Shown one piece after another: positions 38,503-46,879 of a stretch of 47,759 nucleotides of DNA (position 1 is its first letter; the number at the start of each line of letters is the position of its first letter). The stretch covers positions 1 to 47,759 of the forward strand of contig JAEYYW010000017.1 of the NCBI GenBank assembly GCA_023428265.1. Reading direction: 5' to 3'. The position numbers and the translations under genes were made by a program. The notes under the pieces were generated by a model that did not search any database, was not told the origin of the DNA, and was given only the letters and a program-made list of their open reading frames with translations. The DNA is from Bacillota bacterium (GTDB lineage Bacteria; Bacillota; Clostridia; Christensenellales; UMGS416).

Positions 38503-40359
38503 TTAGGTCGGTTTTCCGCAGATATCGGGTTCTTCATCCCGGCTTGTTTTGCTCTGCTCCAGCCAGATCGCAGCGCTCCGGGGCGGCACGGCTCCTTCGG
38601 TGATCCGGCCCGCAAGCAGCACCGCACCATCCGGTGGCTGCACAGGCTGCGGCACGCTGGCCCGGTTTGCGATGGCTGTGATCAAGCCTGATCTGGCCTT
38701 GCGTGTGACAGCCACCGCGTCGGGGCCCAAAATAGAGAAGGCAAGCTCCCCCGTTGCAAACAGCCCCGCGTGCTCTTTTCTCATGCGGCCCAGCGCGCGG
38801 TACCAATCCAGCAGGGCTTCGTCTTCGCTGCCCCAGGGGTAACCACAGCGGTTCAGGGGGTCCTCAAAACCTGTCAGCCCCGCCTCATCGCCATAATACA
38901 GGCAGGGTGAGCCAGGCAGCATGTATTGCAGCGCCGAAGCCAGCATCAGCCCCTCCCTGCCCCGCCGGTATTCATCCTCGGTGATGCCACGGGCCGCTTT
39001 CTCCTGCTTGGTGAGAGCGAAAGCCTCCGGTGCGGCACCCAGCACATTGACCGTGCGGGCCGTGTCGTGGGTGCCCAGCACATTCATCATGCAGCGCCGC
39101 GCAGGCTCCGGCACATTGCGGTGCAGCACCATCAGGCCCTCAGCCAGCGCCCCGGCATCCATCTCCTCTTTGACGAAGCGCAGGATGGCGTCTCGTGCCG
39201 GATAGTTCATCACACCATCCAGTTCCAAACCCTGCAGATAGCGCCGCCGCTCGCCGTAGCTCACCTTGGTGGTGGCGTCTTCCCACACCTCACCAATGAT
39301 CAGTCCGTCGGGCTTCACCGCCTTCACAACTGCCCGGAGCCTCTCCAGATATTCCGCCGGCAGTTCGTCGGCCACATCCAGACGGTATCCTGATACGCCG
39401 GCATGTAACCAGTGTCGGATCACACTAGTCTCATCCAACAGTGTAAACCGCATGTATCCAGGATCCAGCTCATTGACTTGCGGCAGCGTCTTGACGCCCC
39501 ACCAGCATTCATACTCGTCAGGCCAATGCCGGAACCGGTACCAGGAGGAATAGGGCGACTCCTGCGATTGGGCCGCACCCACGCTGTCATAAAGGCCTTT
39601 GGCGTTGAAATAGCGGCTGTCACTACCGGTGTGGCTGAGCGCCACATCCAGGATCACGCGCATGCCGCGGTCACCGGCGCTGCGGCAAAGGGACCGAAGG
39701 GCCTCTTCATTGCCGGCGATCGGGTCAACCTTTTGATAATCTCCGGCGTCATAGCGATGGTTTGATGCGGCCTCAAACAGCGGGCTTAAATAGATCGTGG
39801 TTACGCCGAGCGATTGCAGATAATCAAGCTTTTCTTCAATGCCCCTCAGGTTGCCGCCGAAGAAATCGTAATTCTGCTCCTTCTCACCCTCCGCATATAT
39901 GTCCGGCTGCTCCTGCCACTGCGCATGGAGACGGAAAGACCTGCCCTGCTTGGGCGCGGGCGCCGCCCCAGCCCGGTGGAAACGGTCCACGAAAATGTGG
40001 TAGGTCACGCCGGCGTCATACCAGCCCGGCGTGTCATACTCCTTCCGATAGACCGTGAGCTGCCAGGGGGCCTCCTGCCCAAAGGCAAAGCGGTCGCCAA
40101 ACTGGTCCTGCTCAAACCAGTACCAATACAAACCGGGTTGCAGGCCCGCCAACTCTGCTTCGTATTCGTCATGGCCGCCCTGCTGGCCGAGCCATTTCAT
40201 CGGGATTGCCTGCGGATCCTCTCCGTCGCGGCGCAGGTGCAAATAAAGCGAGAACGCCGCCAGGCGGCGCAGCACGCCGATGTGGACAGTCAAAGAGCAG
40301 CCTTCGCGGAGGGAGGCTGTGATTGGGGTATATTGAAGATCTTGGGGGGTAGTTGTCAT
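38503..40359 (-). CDS. GH13 alpha-glucan hydrolase (neopullulanase/alpha-amylase type)
   Basis: The 618-residue protein has an N-terminal beta domain (1-110), a TIM barrel and a C-terminal beta domain. Catalytic residues are Asp328 (GYRLDVADE), Glu357 (IIGEVWED) and Asp432 (LGTHDTAR), with DVALSH at 238-243. There is no signal peptide, so it should act on intracellular glycogen or maltodextrin. Its place at the end of the glycogen cluster fits. The start is odd: the ATG has no ribosome site and lies 6 nt after a TACAAT hexamer, with an in-frame stop just upstream. Confidence 0.9.
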   Translation of the reverse strand: MTTTPQDLQYTPITASLREGCSLTVHIGVLRRLAAFSLYLHLRRDGEDPQAIPMKWLGQQGGHDEYEAELAGLQPGLYWYWFEQDQFGDRFAFGQEAPWQLTVYRKEYDTPGWYDAGVTYHIFVDRFHRAGAAPAPKQGRSFRLHAQWQEQPDIYAEGEKEQNYDFFGGNLRGIEEKLDYLQSLGVTTIYLSPLFEAASNHRYDAGDYQKVDPIAGNEEALRSLCRSAGDRGMRVILDVALSHTGSDSRYFNAKGLYDSVGAAQSQESPYSSWYRFRHWPDEYECWWGVKTLPQVNELDPGYMRFTLLDETSVIRHWLHAGVSGYRLDVADELPAEYLERLRAVVKAVKPDGLIIGEVWEDATTKVSYGERRRYLQGLELDGVMNYPARDAILRFVKEEMDAGALAEGLMVLHRNVPEPARRCMMNVLGTHDTARTVNVLGAAPEAFALTKQEKAARGITEDEYRRGREGLMLASALQYMLPGSPCLYYGDEAGLTGFEDPLNRCGYPWGSEDEALLDWYRALGRMRKEHAGLFATGELAFSILGPDAVAVTRKARSGLITAIANRASVPQPVQPPDGAVLLAGRITEGAVPPRSAAIWLEQSKTSRDEEPDICGKPT

Positions 40360-40418
40360 GGGGGTATTGTACTATATTGCAATCAAAGGCGAAAGGGATA
40401 ATTACGGGGAGGCGGCGA

Positions 40419-41660
40419 TCAGCCTGCCTCCGATTTTGCCTTCTCCATCTCCTTGATATCCGCCAGCCTGTTTTCCGCCTGCGTCCGCATTACCTGCGTC
40501 CCCTTCCGGTTGATCTTGGCTTTGAAATAATAGTCCCTGGCGTTTTTGATATCCCCCTGTTTCAGATAGAGCTCGCCGATAACCGCGCAAAGCTGCTGAT
40601 CCTGCTCCGGGGTGCTGTTTTCATTCAGATAAAGATAAAGGTATTCTTCCAGAGCCTTGCGGGCTGCCAGATGCTCCATCGCCCCGTCTCCGCAATCCTG
40701 ATAGAGCCGGCTGAGCTTCAACCACAGCTTGGCCTGGGCCAAATGATGATTGTGAAAGCATTTCGGTGCGCAAAGCAGCGCCAGATAATAACCGGCAAAC
40801 ACGGAGAAAGGATCCAGCTCCACGCCGGTTTTGATTGCTATCGCCGGCTGGAATGCCTGCAGAGCCGCGCGAAGCTCCGCCCGGACCATGTCCGGCGCGT
40901 CAAACTGCTCCACAAGGGCGCTGTAGAGGCATTGCGGGCAGGTGACCACATCATAATAAAGCGGCTCAATGCCTTGGTAATGGTTGCGCATGTCGGGATC
41001 AGTGCGCTCCACAATGAGGCGGGAGGCCTTCACCTTCCTGGTCTTGAAATCTTTCTTGCAGACCGGACAGGTGTAGCCCTTATCCATCAAATGAACGGTA
41101 TCGGCGTTGTTCAGTGCAAAATGGTAAGTTCCATGCCCCTCCGGAAACAGCGAGGACTGAGCAGCCCTTTGGTCATCAGCCGCTTCGTCCGCAGCCGGCT
41201 CCGGCGATGGTTCCGGAGCCTGCGAGGGCTTGCTGGCAGCCTCGTCCGGCGGCAAAGAGGCCGGCGCACTGCCGACGATGGCTTGCCCGGCCGGTAATAT
41301 GGTTTCTTCATAATCGGGTGAGTGAATCGCGCAGAGCCGTTTCATCAGCTCAAAGGACATTTCCGGCTCTTCCCGGAAAAAGGATAGGATGCTGTCATGA
41401 TCCAGCGTGAGTGTGAACACATCGGTGACGGCAATCACCGTGGAGGGCTGCGGTGCCCCGAGAAACAGCGCCTTCTCGCCAAAAACGTCGCCGTCGCGCA
41501 GCATGCCATCCGGCGACTGAGATGGCAGGCTGTCTGTATAAACAGCCGCCTCCCCCTTCAGGATCACGAGCATATGGCTGCTGCCGCTGCGGGCCATTAC
41601 CGCACCGGCGGGATACTTCAGCAGGCGCTTGTAATTCTTCAAGGCAGACAGATTCAACAC
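40419..41660 (-). CDS. Cyclic-nucleotide-binding domain fused to DUF2225
   Basis: The 413-residue protein has a CNMP-binding beta roll at 5-110 (LKGEAAVYTDS, LRDGDVFGEKALFLGAPQPSTVIAVTD) and a Pro/Ala/Glu-rich linker (about 125-165). The DUF2225 region follows with zinc-type CPVC and CPQC pairs (YTCPVCKKDFKTRKVKASRL, VVTCPQCLYSALVEQF), then a TPR-like helical C-terminus. It has no DNA-binding helix-turn-helix. The start is GTG at 41658-41660 with GAGG 6 nt upstream. It lies 58 bp downstream of glgP on the same strand, so may be a sensor tied to glycogen metabolism; this is inference. Confidence 0.85.
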   Translation of the reverse strand: MLNLSALKNYKRLLKYPAGAVMARSGSSHMLVILKGEAAVYTDSLPSQSPDGMLRDGDVFGEKALFLGAPQPSTVIAVTDVFTLTLDHDSILSFFREEPEMSFELMKRLCAIHSPDYEETILPAGQAIVGSAPASLPPDEAASKPSQAPEPSPEPAADEAADDQRAAQSSLFPEGHGTYHFALNNADTVHLMDKGYTCPVCKKDFKTRKVKASRLIVERTDPDMRNHYQGIEPLYYDVVTCPQCLYSALVEQFDAPDMVRAELRAALQAFQPAIAIKTGVELDPFSVFAGYYLALLCAPKCFHNHHLAQAKLWLKLSRLYQDCGDGAMEHLAARKALEEYLYLYLNENSTPEQDQQLCAVIGELYLKQGDIKNARDYYFKAKINRKGTQVMRTQAENRLADIKEMEKAKSEAG

Positions 41661-41718
41661 AGGCTACCTCATAACTGATAGAAATCTTCCATCAGTATAT
41701 CATAAGATTGGGAAAAGA

Positions 41719-44130
41719 TTACCGGATTTTTGCCAAATTCCAGATATTTTCCGCATACTCCCGCACGCTGCGATCCGCAGAGAACACGCCGGATTCGGCA
41801 ATGTTGACCAGCGCCATCTTCGCCCACCGTCTGCGATCGGCATAGGCGATGGCTGCACGGCTCTGTGCCTCCGCATAACTGTCAAAATCTGCCAGCAGCA
41901 GATAGGTGTCATGCGTCAGCAGCGACAGGGAGATGTCGTTGAACCGCTCCCCTGCCAGCCCGGCGCCCAGCGCGTCCATCGCCCCTTTGAGCCGTTCGCT
42001 GCGCTGATAATAGGCACTGGGGGTGTAACAGGCTTTCCAAAGAGCCTCCACCTCGTCTGCCTTCAGGCCAAACAGGAACATGTTCTCGTCACCCACCTGC
42101 TTGTGGATCTCCACATTTGCGCCGTCCAGCGTGCCGATGGTGATGGCCCCGTTCATCATGAACTTCATGTTGCCGGTGCCGCTGGCCTCCTTGCCGGCAG
42201 TGGAGATCTGCTCGCTGAGGTCCGCCGCGGGGATGATCCTTTCCGCCAGCGTCACGCGGTAATCCTCCAGAAACACCACCTTGAGGCGGTCGCGCACCCG
42301 GCTGTCACGGTTCACGGCGTCAGCAAGCCGGCAGATCAGGTGGATGATGCGTTTGGCCATGGAGTAGCCCGGAGATGCCTTGGCCGCAAACAGAAACGTG
42401 CGGGGATAGAAATCGGCGTTCGGGTTTTCCAGCAGCTCGTTGTAAAGGCTCAGGATGTGCAGCACATTGAGCAGCTGCCGCTTGTATTCATGGAGGCGCT
42501 TGGCCTGCACATCGAAAATGCTGTCGGGATCCACAACGATGTTTTGGGTTTGCTTGATATAGGCCGCCAGCTTGATTTTGTTTTCCCGCTTGATTGCGTT
42601 CAGGCGGTCCAACACAGCGCCGTCGCCCTCAAAACGCCGCATTTCCTGCAGCGCCATGGCGTCAGACAGAAATGCCGGGCCGCAAAGCTCCTCCACCAGC
42701 GCGGAAAGCCCGGGGTTGGCCTGGCCAAGCCATCGCCGGTGGGCAATGCCGTTGGTTACATTGAGGAACTTGCCGGGATCCAGCTTACTGAAATCGCGGA
42801 ACAAATCATCCTTCAGTATCTGGCTGTGCAGCGCAGATACACCGTTGATGTGCGAGCTGGCGATCACGCTCATATTAGCCATGCGCAGCACGCCGTCACC
42901 GATGATCGCCATGCGGGAGACAGCCTCCATATCGCCGGTGCGGGTGAAAAGCGCGCGGCAGACCCGCTCATTGAGCTCCTTGACAATGCTCAGGATGCGC
43001 GGCATGTGCATTTGCACCAGGCTCTCCGGCCATTGCTCCAGCGCCTCGGGCATCACCGTGTGATTGGTGTAGTTCACGGTTTTTGTCACGATCTCCCATG
43101 CACGCTCCCAGGAGTAGCCATGGTCGTCCATCAGGATGCGCATCAGCTCCGGCACCACCAGCGCCGGGTGCGTGTCGTTCAGCTGGATGGCCTTTTTCTC
43201 ATGGAGGTTGTCCAGCGTGCCGTAATGCTTCAGGTGGCTGCGCACGATGCGCTGCACCGAAGCCGACACCAGGAAGTATTGCTGCTTGAGGCGCAGCGAC
43301 TTGCCCTCAAAATGGTTGTCATCGGGATAAAGCACCTTGGAGATGATCTCGGCAAGCGCGTTTTGCTCGATGGCCTGCATGTATTTCCCGCTGGAAAACA
43401 GCTGCATATCCAGCGACACTGGGCTCTTGGCGCTCCATAGCCACAGCTCGTTAACCACGCTGTCTTCCCCAAAGCCAGCAATCGGAAATTCATAGGGCAC
43501 TGCCAGCACTGTGAAATAGTTCTCATGGCGAATCTTCAGGGTGCCGGAAGACCAGTCCTCCACCACGTTGCCGCCGAAGCGCACTTCCACCGTTTCATCA
43601 AGCCGGGGCACCATCCAGGGCTCCCCGCTCTCCAGCCATTCGTCGGGCAGCTCGGTCTGGTTGCCGTCCACAATCCTCTGGCGGAACACGCCGAAATCAT
43701 AGCGGATCGAGTGACCGATCACCGGATAACCGGCGCTGGACAGGGCATCCATATAGCAGGCCGCAAGCCTGCCAAGGCCGCCGTTGCCCAAACCGGGGTC
43801 ATTTTCCAATTCATACAGGTTGTCCAGTGATTTGCCCGACTCCTCCAGGACCCTCTCAAACACATCGGTGAGCTCCAGATTATACAGCGTGTTGCGCATC
43901 ATGCGGCCCAGCAAAAACTCCATGGAGAGGTAAAAGACCTGCCTTGCACGCTGCTCGTTCACGCTCTTTTTAAAGGCTGCCCGCCGCTGCATCGCGATGT
44001 CGCGCAGTGTGGACGAAACCGCCACATAGAGCTGGTCATCGGTGGCTTCCTCAAGCCGGGCGTTGAAATAACGCATCATCTTGGATGCCAGTAATTCTTT
44101 CACTTCCCGCGCATTCAACTGGTTTTTCAT
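41719..44130 (-). CDS. glgP: Glycogen/alpha-glucan phosphorylase
   Basis: GlgP releases glucose 1-phosphate from glycogen with phosphate. The 803-residue protein matches the family from FYLSMEFLLGRMMRNTLYNL and GNGGLGRLAACYMDALSSAGYPVIGHSIRYDFG to the PLP-lysine segment EASGTGNMKFMMNGAITIGTLDGANVEI. The ATG overlaps the glgA stop as ATGA. The enzyme is full length and no key residue is missing. It lies in one cluster with synthesis genes, so storage and mobilisation are encoded together. Confidence 0.97.
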   Translation of the reverse strand: MKNQLNAREVKELLASKMMRYFNARLEEATDDQLYVAVSSTLRDIAMQRRAAFKKSVNEQRARQVFYLSMEFLLGRMMRNTLYNLELTDVFERVLEESGKSLDNLYELENDPGLGNGGLGRLAACYMDALSSAGYPVIGHSIRYDFGVFRQRIVDGNQTELPDEWLESGEPWMVPRLDETVEVRFGGNVVEDWSSGTLKIRHENYFTVLAVPYEFPIAGFGEDSVVNELWLWSAKSPVSLDMQLFSSGKYMQAIEQNALAEIISKVLYPDDNHFEGKSLRLKQQYFLVSASVQRIVRSHLKHYGTLDNLHEKKAIQLNDTHPALVVPELMRILMDDHGYSWERAWEIVTKTVNYTNHTVMPEALEQWPESLVQMHMPRILSIVKELNERVCRALFTRTGDMEAVSRMAIIGDGVLRMANMSVIASSHINGVSALHSQILKDDLFRDFSKLDPGKFLNVTNGIAHRRWLGQANPGLSALVEELCGPAFLSDAMALQEMRRFEGDGAVLDRLNAIKRENKIKLAAYIKQTQNIVVDPDSIFDVQAKRLHEYKRQLLNVLHILSLYNELLENPNADFYPRTFLFAAKASPGYSMAKRIIHLICRLADAVNRDSRVRDRLKVVFLEDYRVTLAERIIPAADLSEQISTAGKEASGTGNMKFMMNGAITIGTLDGANVEIHKQVGDENMFLFGLKADEVEALWKACYTPSAYYQRSERLKGAMDALGAGLAGERFNDISLSLLTHDTYLLLADFDSYAEAQSRAAIAYADRRRWAKMALVNIAESGVFSADRSVREYAENIWNLAKIR

Positions 44131-45584
44131 TGCCTCACCTTTTCCTGATCGATTGGGGCCGCTCCTGTGGCAGCCTCATAAACACGCATATATTGCGTGG
44201 CGGAGCTGGCCCATGAGAAATCGCAGGCCATCGCCCGTTCATACAAAGTCTGCCACAGCGGGTGGCTGGCATAGAACGAAAGCGCCCGCCGGATCGTATA
44301 AAGCATGTCACTGCTGTTGTATGGCGAAAACGTGAAGCCGTTGCCTTCGGAGCCGTCGTCTGATACGCTTTTGATGGAGTCGGCAAGGCCGCCGGTTTCC
44401 CGCACGATGGGCAGCGCGCCGTAACGCAGCGCGATCATCTGCGACAGGCCGCAGGGCTCGCTTCTGGAAGGCATCAAAAACAGATCGCTTGCCGCATAGA
44501 TCTTGCGGGAAAGGTCATTGGAAAATGCGATGCTGGCGCTCACCTTGCCCGGATATTTGGACATCAGGTCGGTAAAAATCTGCTCATAGCGCCAGTCGCC
44601 GGTGCCCAGCACCACGAACTGTATGTTTTCACTCAGCAGCTCGTCCATGGCGCCGGCAATCAGGTCGATGCCCTTGTGGCCGGTCAGCCGCGAGATCAGG
44701 CCAATCATCGGCACGGCGGGGTCTGGCGCAAGGCCGAGCATTTTTTGCAGCTGTTGCTTGTTGCGCACCTTACCGTCAGGCTGGTCCTTCGTATAGTTCA
44801 CAAAGAGCGACCGGTCGGTCTCAGGATTATAGGCAACAATGTCAATGCCATTCAGGATGCCGCTCAGTTTGCCGCTGTGCTCGTTGAGGATGCCATCCAA
44901 CCCCTGGGCATACTCCGGGGTCAAGATCTCCCGGCTATAGGTGGGGCTCACTGTGGTGACGCGGTCCGCCGTCACAATGGCGCCTTTCATCAGGTTCAAT
45001 GCGCCGTCATATTGCAGCAGGTGTTCGTACTCGTTGGAGATGCCGAACACGTCGCCCAGCAGCATGCCGTCATACTTGCCTTGATATTCGATGTTGTGGA
45101 TCGTGAACACGGACTTTATGCCGCCCAACCTTGGATCATGCCGCTTGGCAATATCCAGATAGACAGGCACAAGGCCGGTCTGCCAGTCGTTGCAGTGAAT
45201 CACATCGGGCGTAAACCCCACATGCCGCGGCAGCTCCAGGATGGCGCGGCTGAAAAAGGCAAACCGCTCGCCATCATCAAACTCGCCATATGCCATGGGG
45301 CGATTGAAGTAATATTCATTGTCCAGGAAATAATGGGTCACACCGTTGTGCTCTAGCTCAAACACACCGCAATACTGGCTGCGCCAGGAAAGCTGCACCT
45401 GGAACGTGGCGACCAGCTTCATCCTGTCACGGTATTCCTGCCCCACGGCCTGATAAAGCGGCATCACGGCGCGGACCTCGGCGCCAAGCCTTGCCAACGC
45501 GGCGGGCAAGCTGCCGGCTACCTCAGCCAGGCCGCCTGTGCGGAAAAACGGGGCAATCTCACTGGCGGCAAACAATAGCTTCAT
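44127..45584 (-). CDS. glgA: Glycogen synthase (ADP-glucose)
   Basis: GlgA extends alpha-1,4-glucan from ADP-glucose. The 485-residue GT5 protein starts MKLLFAASEIAPFF and has the GT-B C-terminal EPCGLSQMIALRYG and VRETGGLADSIKSV. The ADP-glucose motif, normally KxGGL, reads RTGGL with Arg15. Other parts, such as HCNDWQTGLVPVYL and TIHNIEYQG, are normal. The start at 45584 has GGGAGG a few nt upstream. It is coupled to glgP downstream and separated from glgD by 155 bp. Confidence 0.96.
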   Translation of the reverse strand: MKLLFAASEIAPFFRTGGLAEVAGSLPAALARLGAEVRAVMPLYQAVGQEYRDRMKLVATFQVQLSWRSQYCGVFELEHNGVTHYFLDNEYYFNRPMAYGEFDDGERFAFFSRAILELPRHVGFTPDVIHCNDWQTGLVPVYLDIAKRHDPRLGGIKSVFTIHNIEYQGKYDGMLLGDVFGISNEYEHLLQYDGALNLMKGAIVTADRVTTVSPTYSREILTPEYAQGLDGILNEHSGKLSGILNGIDIVAYNPETDRSLFVNYTKDQPDGKVRNKQQLQKMLGLAPDPAVPMIGLISRLTGHKGIDLIAGAMDELLSENIQFVVLGTGDWRYEQIFTDLMSKYPGKVSASIAFSNDLSRKIYAASDLFLMPSRSEPCGLSQMIALRYGALPIVRETGGLADSIKSVSDDGSEGNGFTFSPYNSSDMLYTIRRALSFYASHPLWQTLYERAMACDFSWASSATQYMRVYEAATGAAPIDQEKVRQ

Positions 45585-45632
45585 GGCGCACCTCCCACAT
45601 CCGGTTTTTCTTATCATATACCAACACCGATG

Positions 45633-45675
45633 ATTTGTGATGTATCCGCCGTCACATTCTCCGGATATCACAAAT
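45633..45675. promoter_or_regulatory. Large inverted repeat between glgD and glgA
   Basis: ATTTGTGAT and ATCACAAAT (9 bp) enclose ATCCG and CGGAT (5 bp) around a 13-nt loop. No U-run follows on the leftward transcript. The TGTGA/TCACA arms recall CRP-family half sites. It could be an operator, an attenuating hairpin or an mRNA-processing site. Confidence 0.5.
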
Positions 45676-45739
45676 GGCTCCAGCCGCAGTGATCAAAGCA
45701 AACAACGGTTGGTAGCGGTCTTTCTGGTTTTGCTGCGGG

Positions 45740-46867
45740 TCAGACCATAACGCCTTTTTCGATCATCACAGGGTGTGATTCATAACCCATCAGCATCCGG
45801 CCTTCGCGGATCACCGAGTCCTTATCCACAATGGCGTAGTTCAGACGCACATCGCGCTGCACGATGCTGCCCTGCATAATGATGGAGTTGCTGACCTTGG
45901 CACCTTTCTCCACCCGCACGCCGCGAAACAGGATGCTGTTTTCCACTTCCCCTTCGATCAGGCAGCCATCGGCCATCAGCGAGTTGCGCACGATGGCGTC
46001 ACCGGTATAGAGCGTGGGCACCTCATCGCGCACCTTGGTGTAGATGGGTCTTTGGTCGGTGAAAAGATCTTCGCGCACGTCCGGGTCCAGCAGCTCCATG
46101 CTGGCGCGGAAATAGGACCGCACCGTGTCCACCCTGATGGCATAGCCCTCATGCTTCCATCCGTAGATGCGGTAATCGCCCACTCTGCGCTGGATCACGT
46201 CTTTCAGAAGGCTGAAATTGTTGCGGGCGGCCGCTTCGGCCACCAGGGTTTCCAGAAAAGACTTCTCCATCACAAAGATGCCCATGTCCACGTTTGCCAC
46301 GCCGTTCATCGCCGGGCGGTAAAGCATGTCCAGGATCCTGCCATCGTCTGCCACATCATAGATTACACTATGCCTGGAGTCTGCGGCGGTGATTTCGGTG
46401 TTGCGATAAACGCAGGTGATGTCGGCACCGCTGGCCACATGGCGGTCCACCACCTGCTCCAGGTCGATGTTGCAGATGTTTTCGCAGCCGGTCAGGATGG
46501 CAAAGCGGTTTTTGCTGCGCCGGATATAGGTGTATACCGACGAAAGCGCCTCAAGCCACCCGCGAAAGGCCACCTGGCTGGACACCGTGGGCGCGTTGCG
46601 GGCAAAGGGCGGCAGGATGAAAAGGCCGTCCCGCTTGCGGCTCAGGTCCCACTCCTTGCCGGAGCCCAGGTGATCCAGCAGGGACTGATAGTTGCTCTGC
46701 GTGATGATGCCCACATTGGAGATGCCGGAGTTCACCAGGTTGGAGAGCACAAAATCAATGATGCGGTAGCGGCCGCCAAATGGCACGGAGGCAATCGCCC
46801 GCTTTTCGGTGAGCTCCTTCAGGTTGTCCTCAATGCCATAAGAGAAAACAATTCCCATCGCGTTCAT
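45740..46867 (-). CDS. glgD: Glucose-1-phosphate adenylyltransferase regulatory subunit GlgD
   Basis: GlgD is the GlgC-like partner found in Firmicutes that forms a heteromeric ADP-glucose pyrophosphorylase and alters its kinetics. The 375-residue protein begins MNAMGIVFSYGIEDNLKELTEKRAIASVPFGGRYRIIDF, typical of GlgD, with a C-terminal left-handed beta helix of hexapeptide repeats. It lacks the GGxGxRL start loop of catalytic GlgC. The ATG has AGGGGG 7 nt upstream, which overlaps the glgC stop; the genes are 12 bp apart. Confidence 0.95.
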   Translation of the reverse strand: MNAMGIVFSYGIEDNLKELTEKRAIASVPFGGRYRIIDFVLSNLVNSGISNVGIITQSNYQSLLDHLGSGKEWDLSRKRDGLFILPPFARNAPTVSSQVAFRGWLEALSSVYTYIRRSKNRFAILTGCENICNIDLEQVVDRHVASGADITCVYRNTEITAADSRHSVIYDVADDGRILDMLYRPAMNGVANVDMGIFVMEKSFLETLVAEAAARNNFSLLKDVIQRRVGDYRIYGWKHEGYAIRVDTVRSYFRASMELLDPDVREDLFTDQRPIYTKVRDEVPTLYTGDAIVRNSLMADGCLIEGEVENSILFRGVRVEKGAKVSNSIIMQGSIVQRDVRLNYAIVDKDSVIREGRMLMGYESHPVMIEKGVMV

Positions 46868-46879
46868 CGCCAGACCCCC

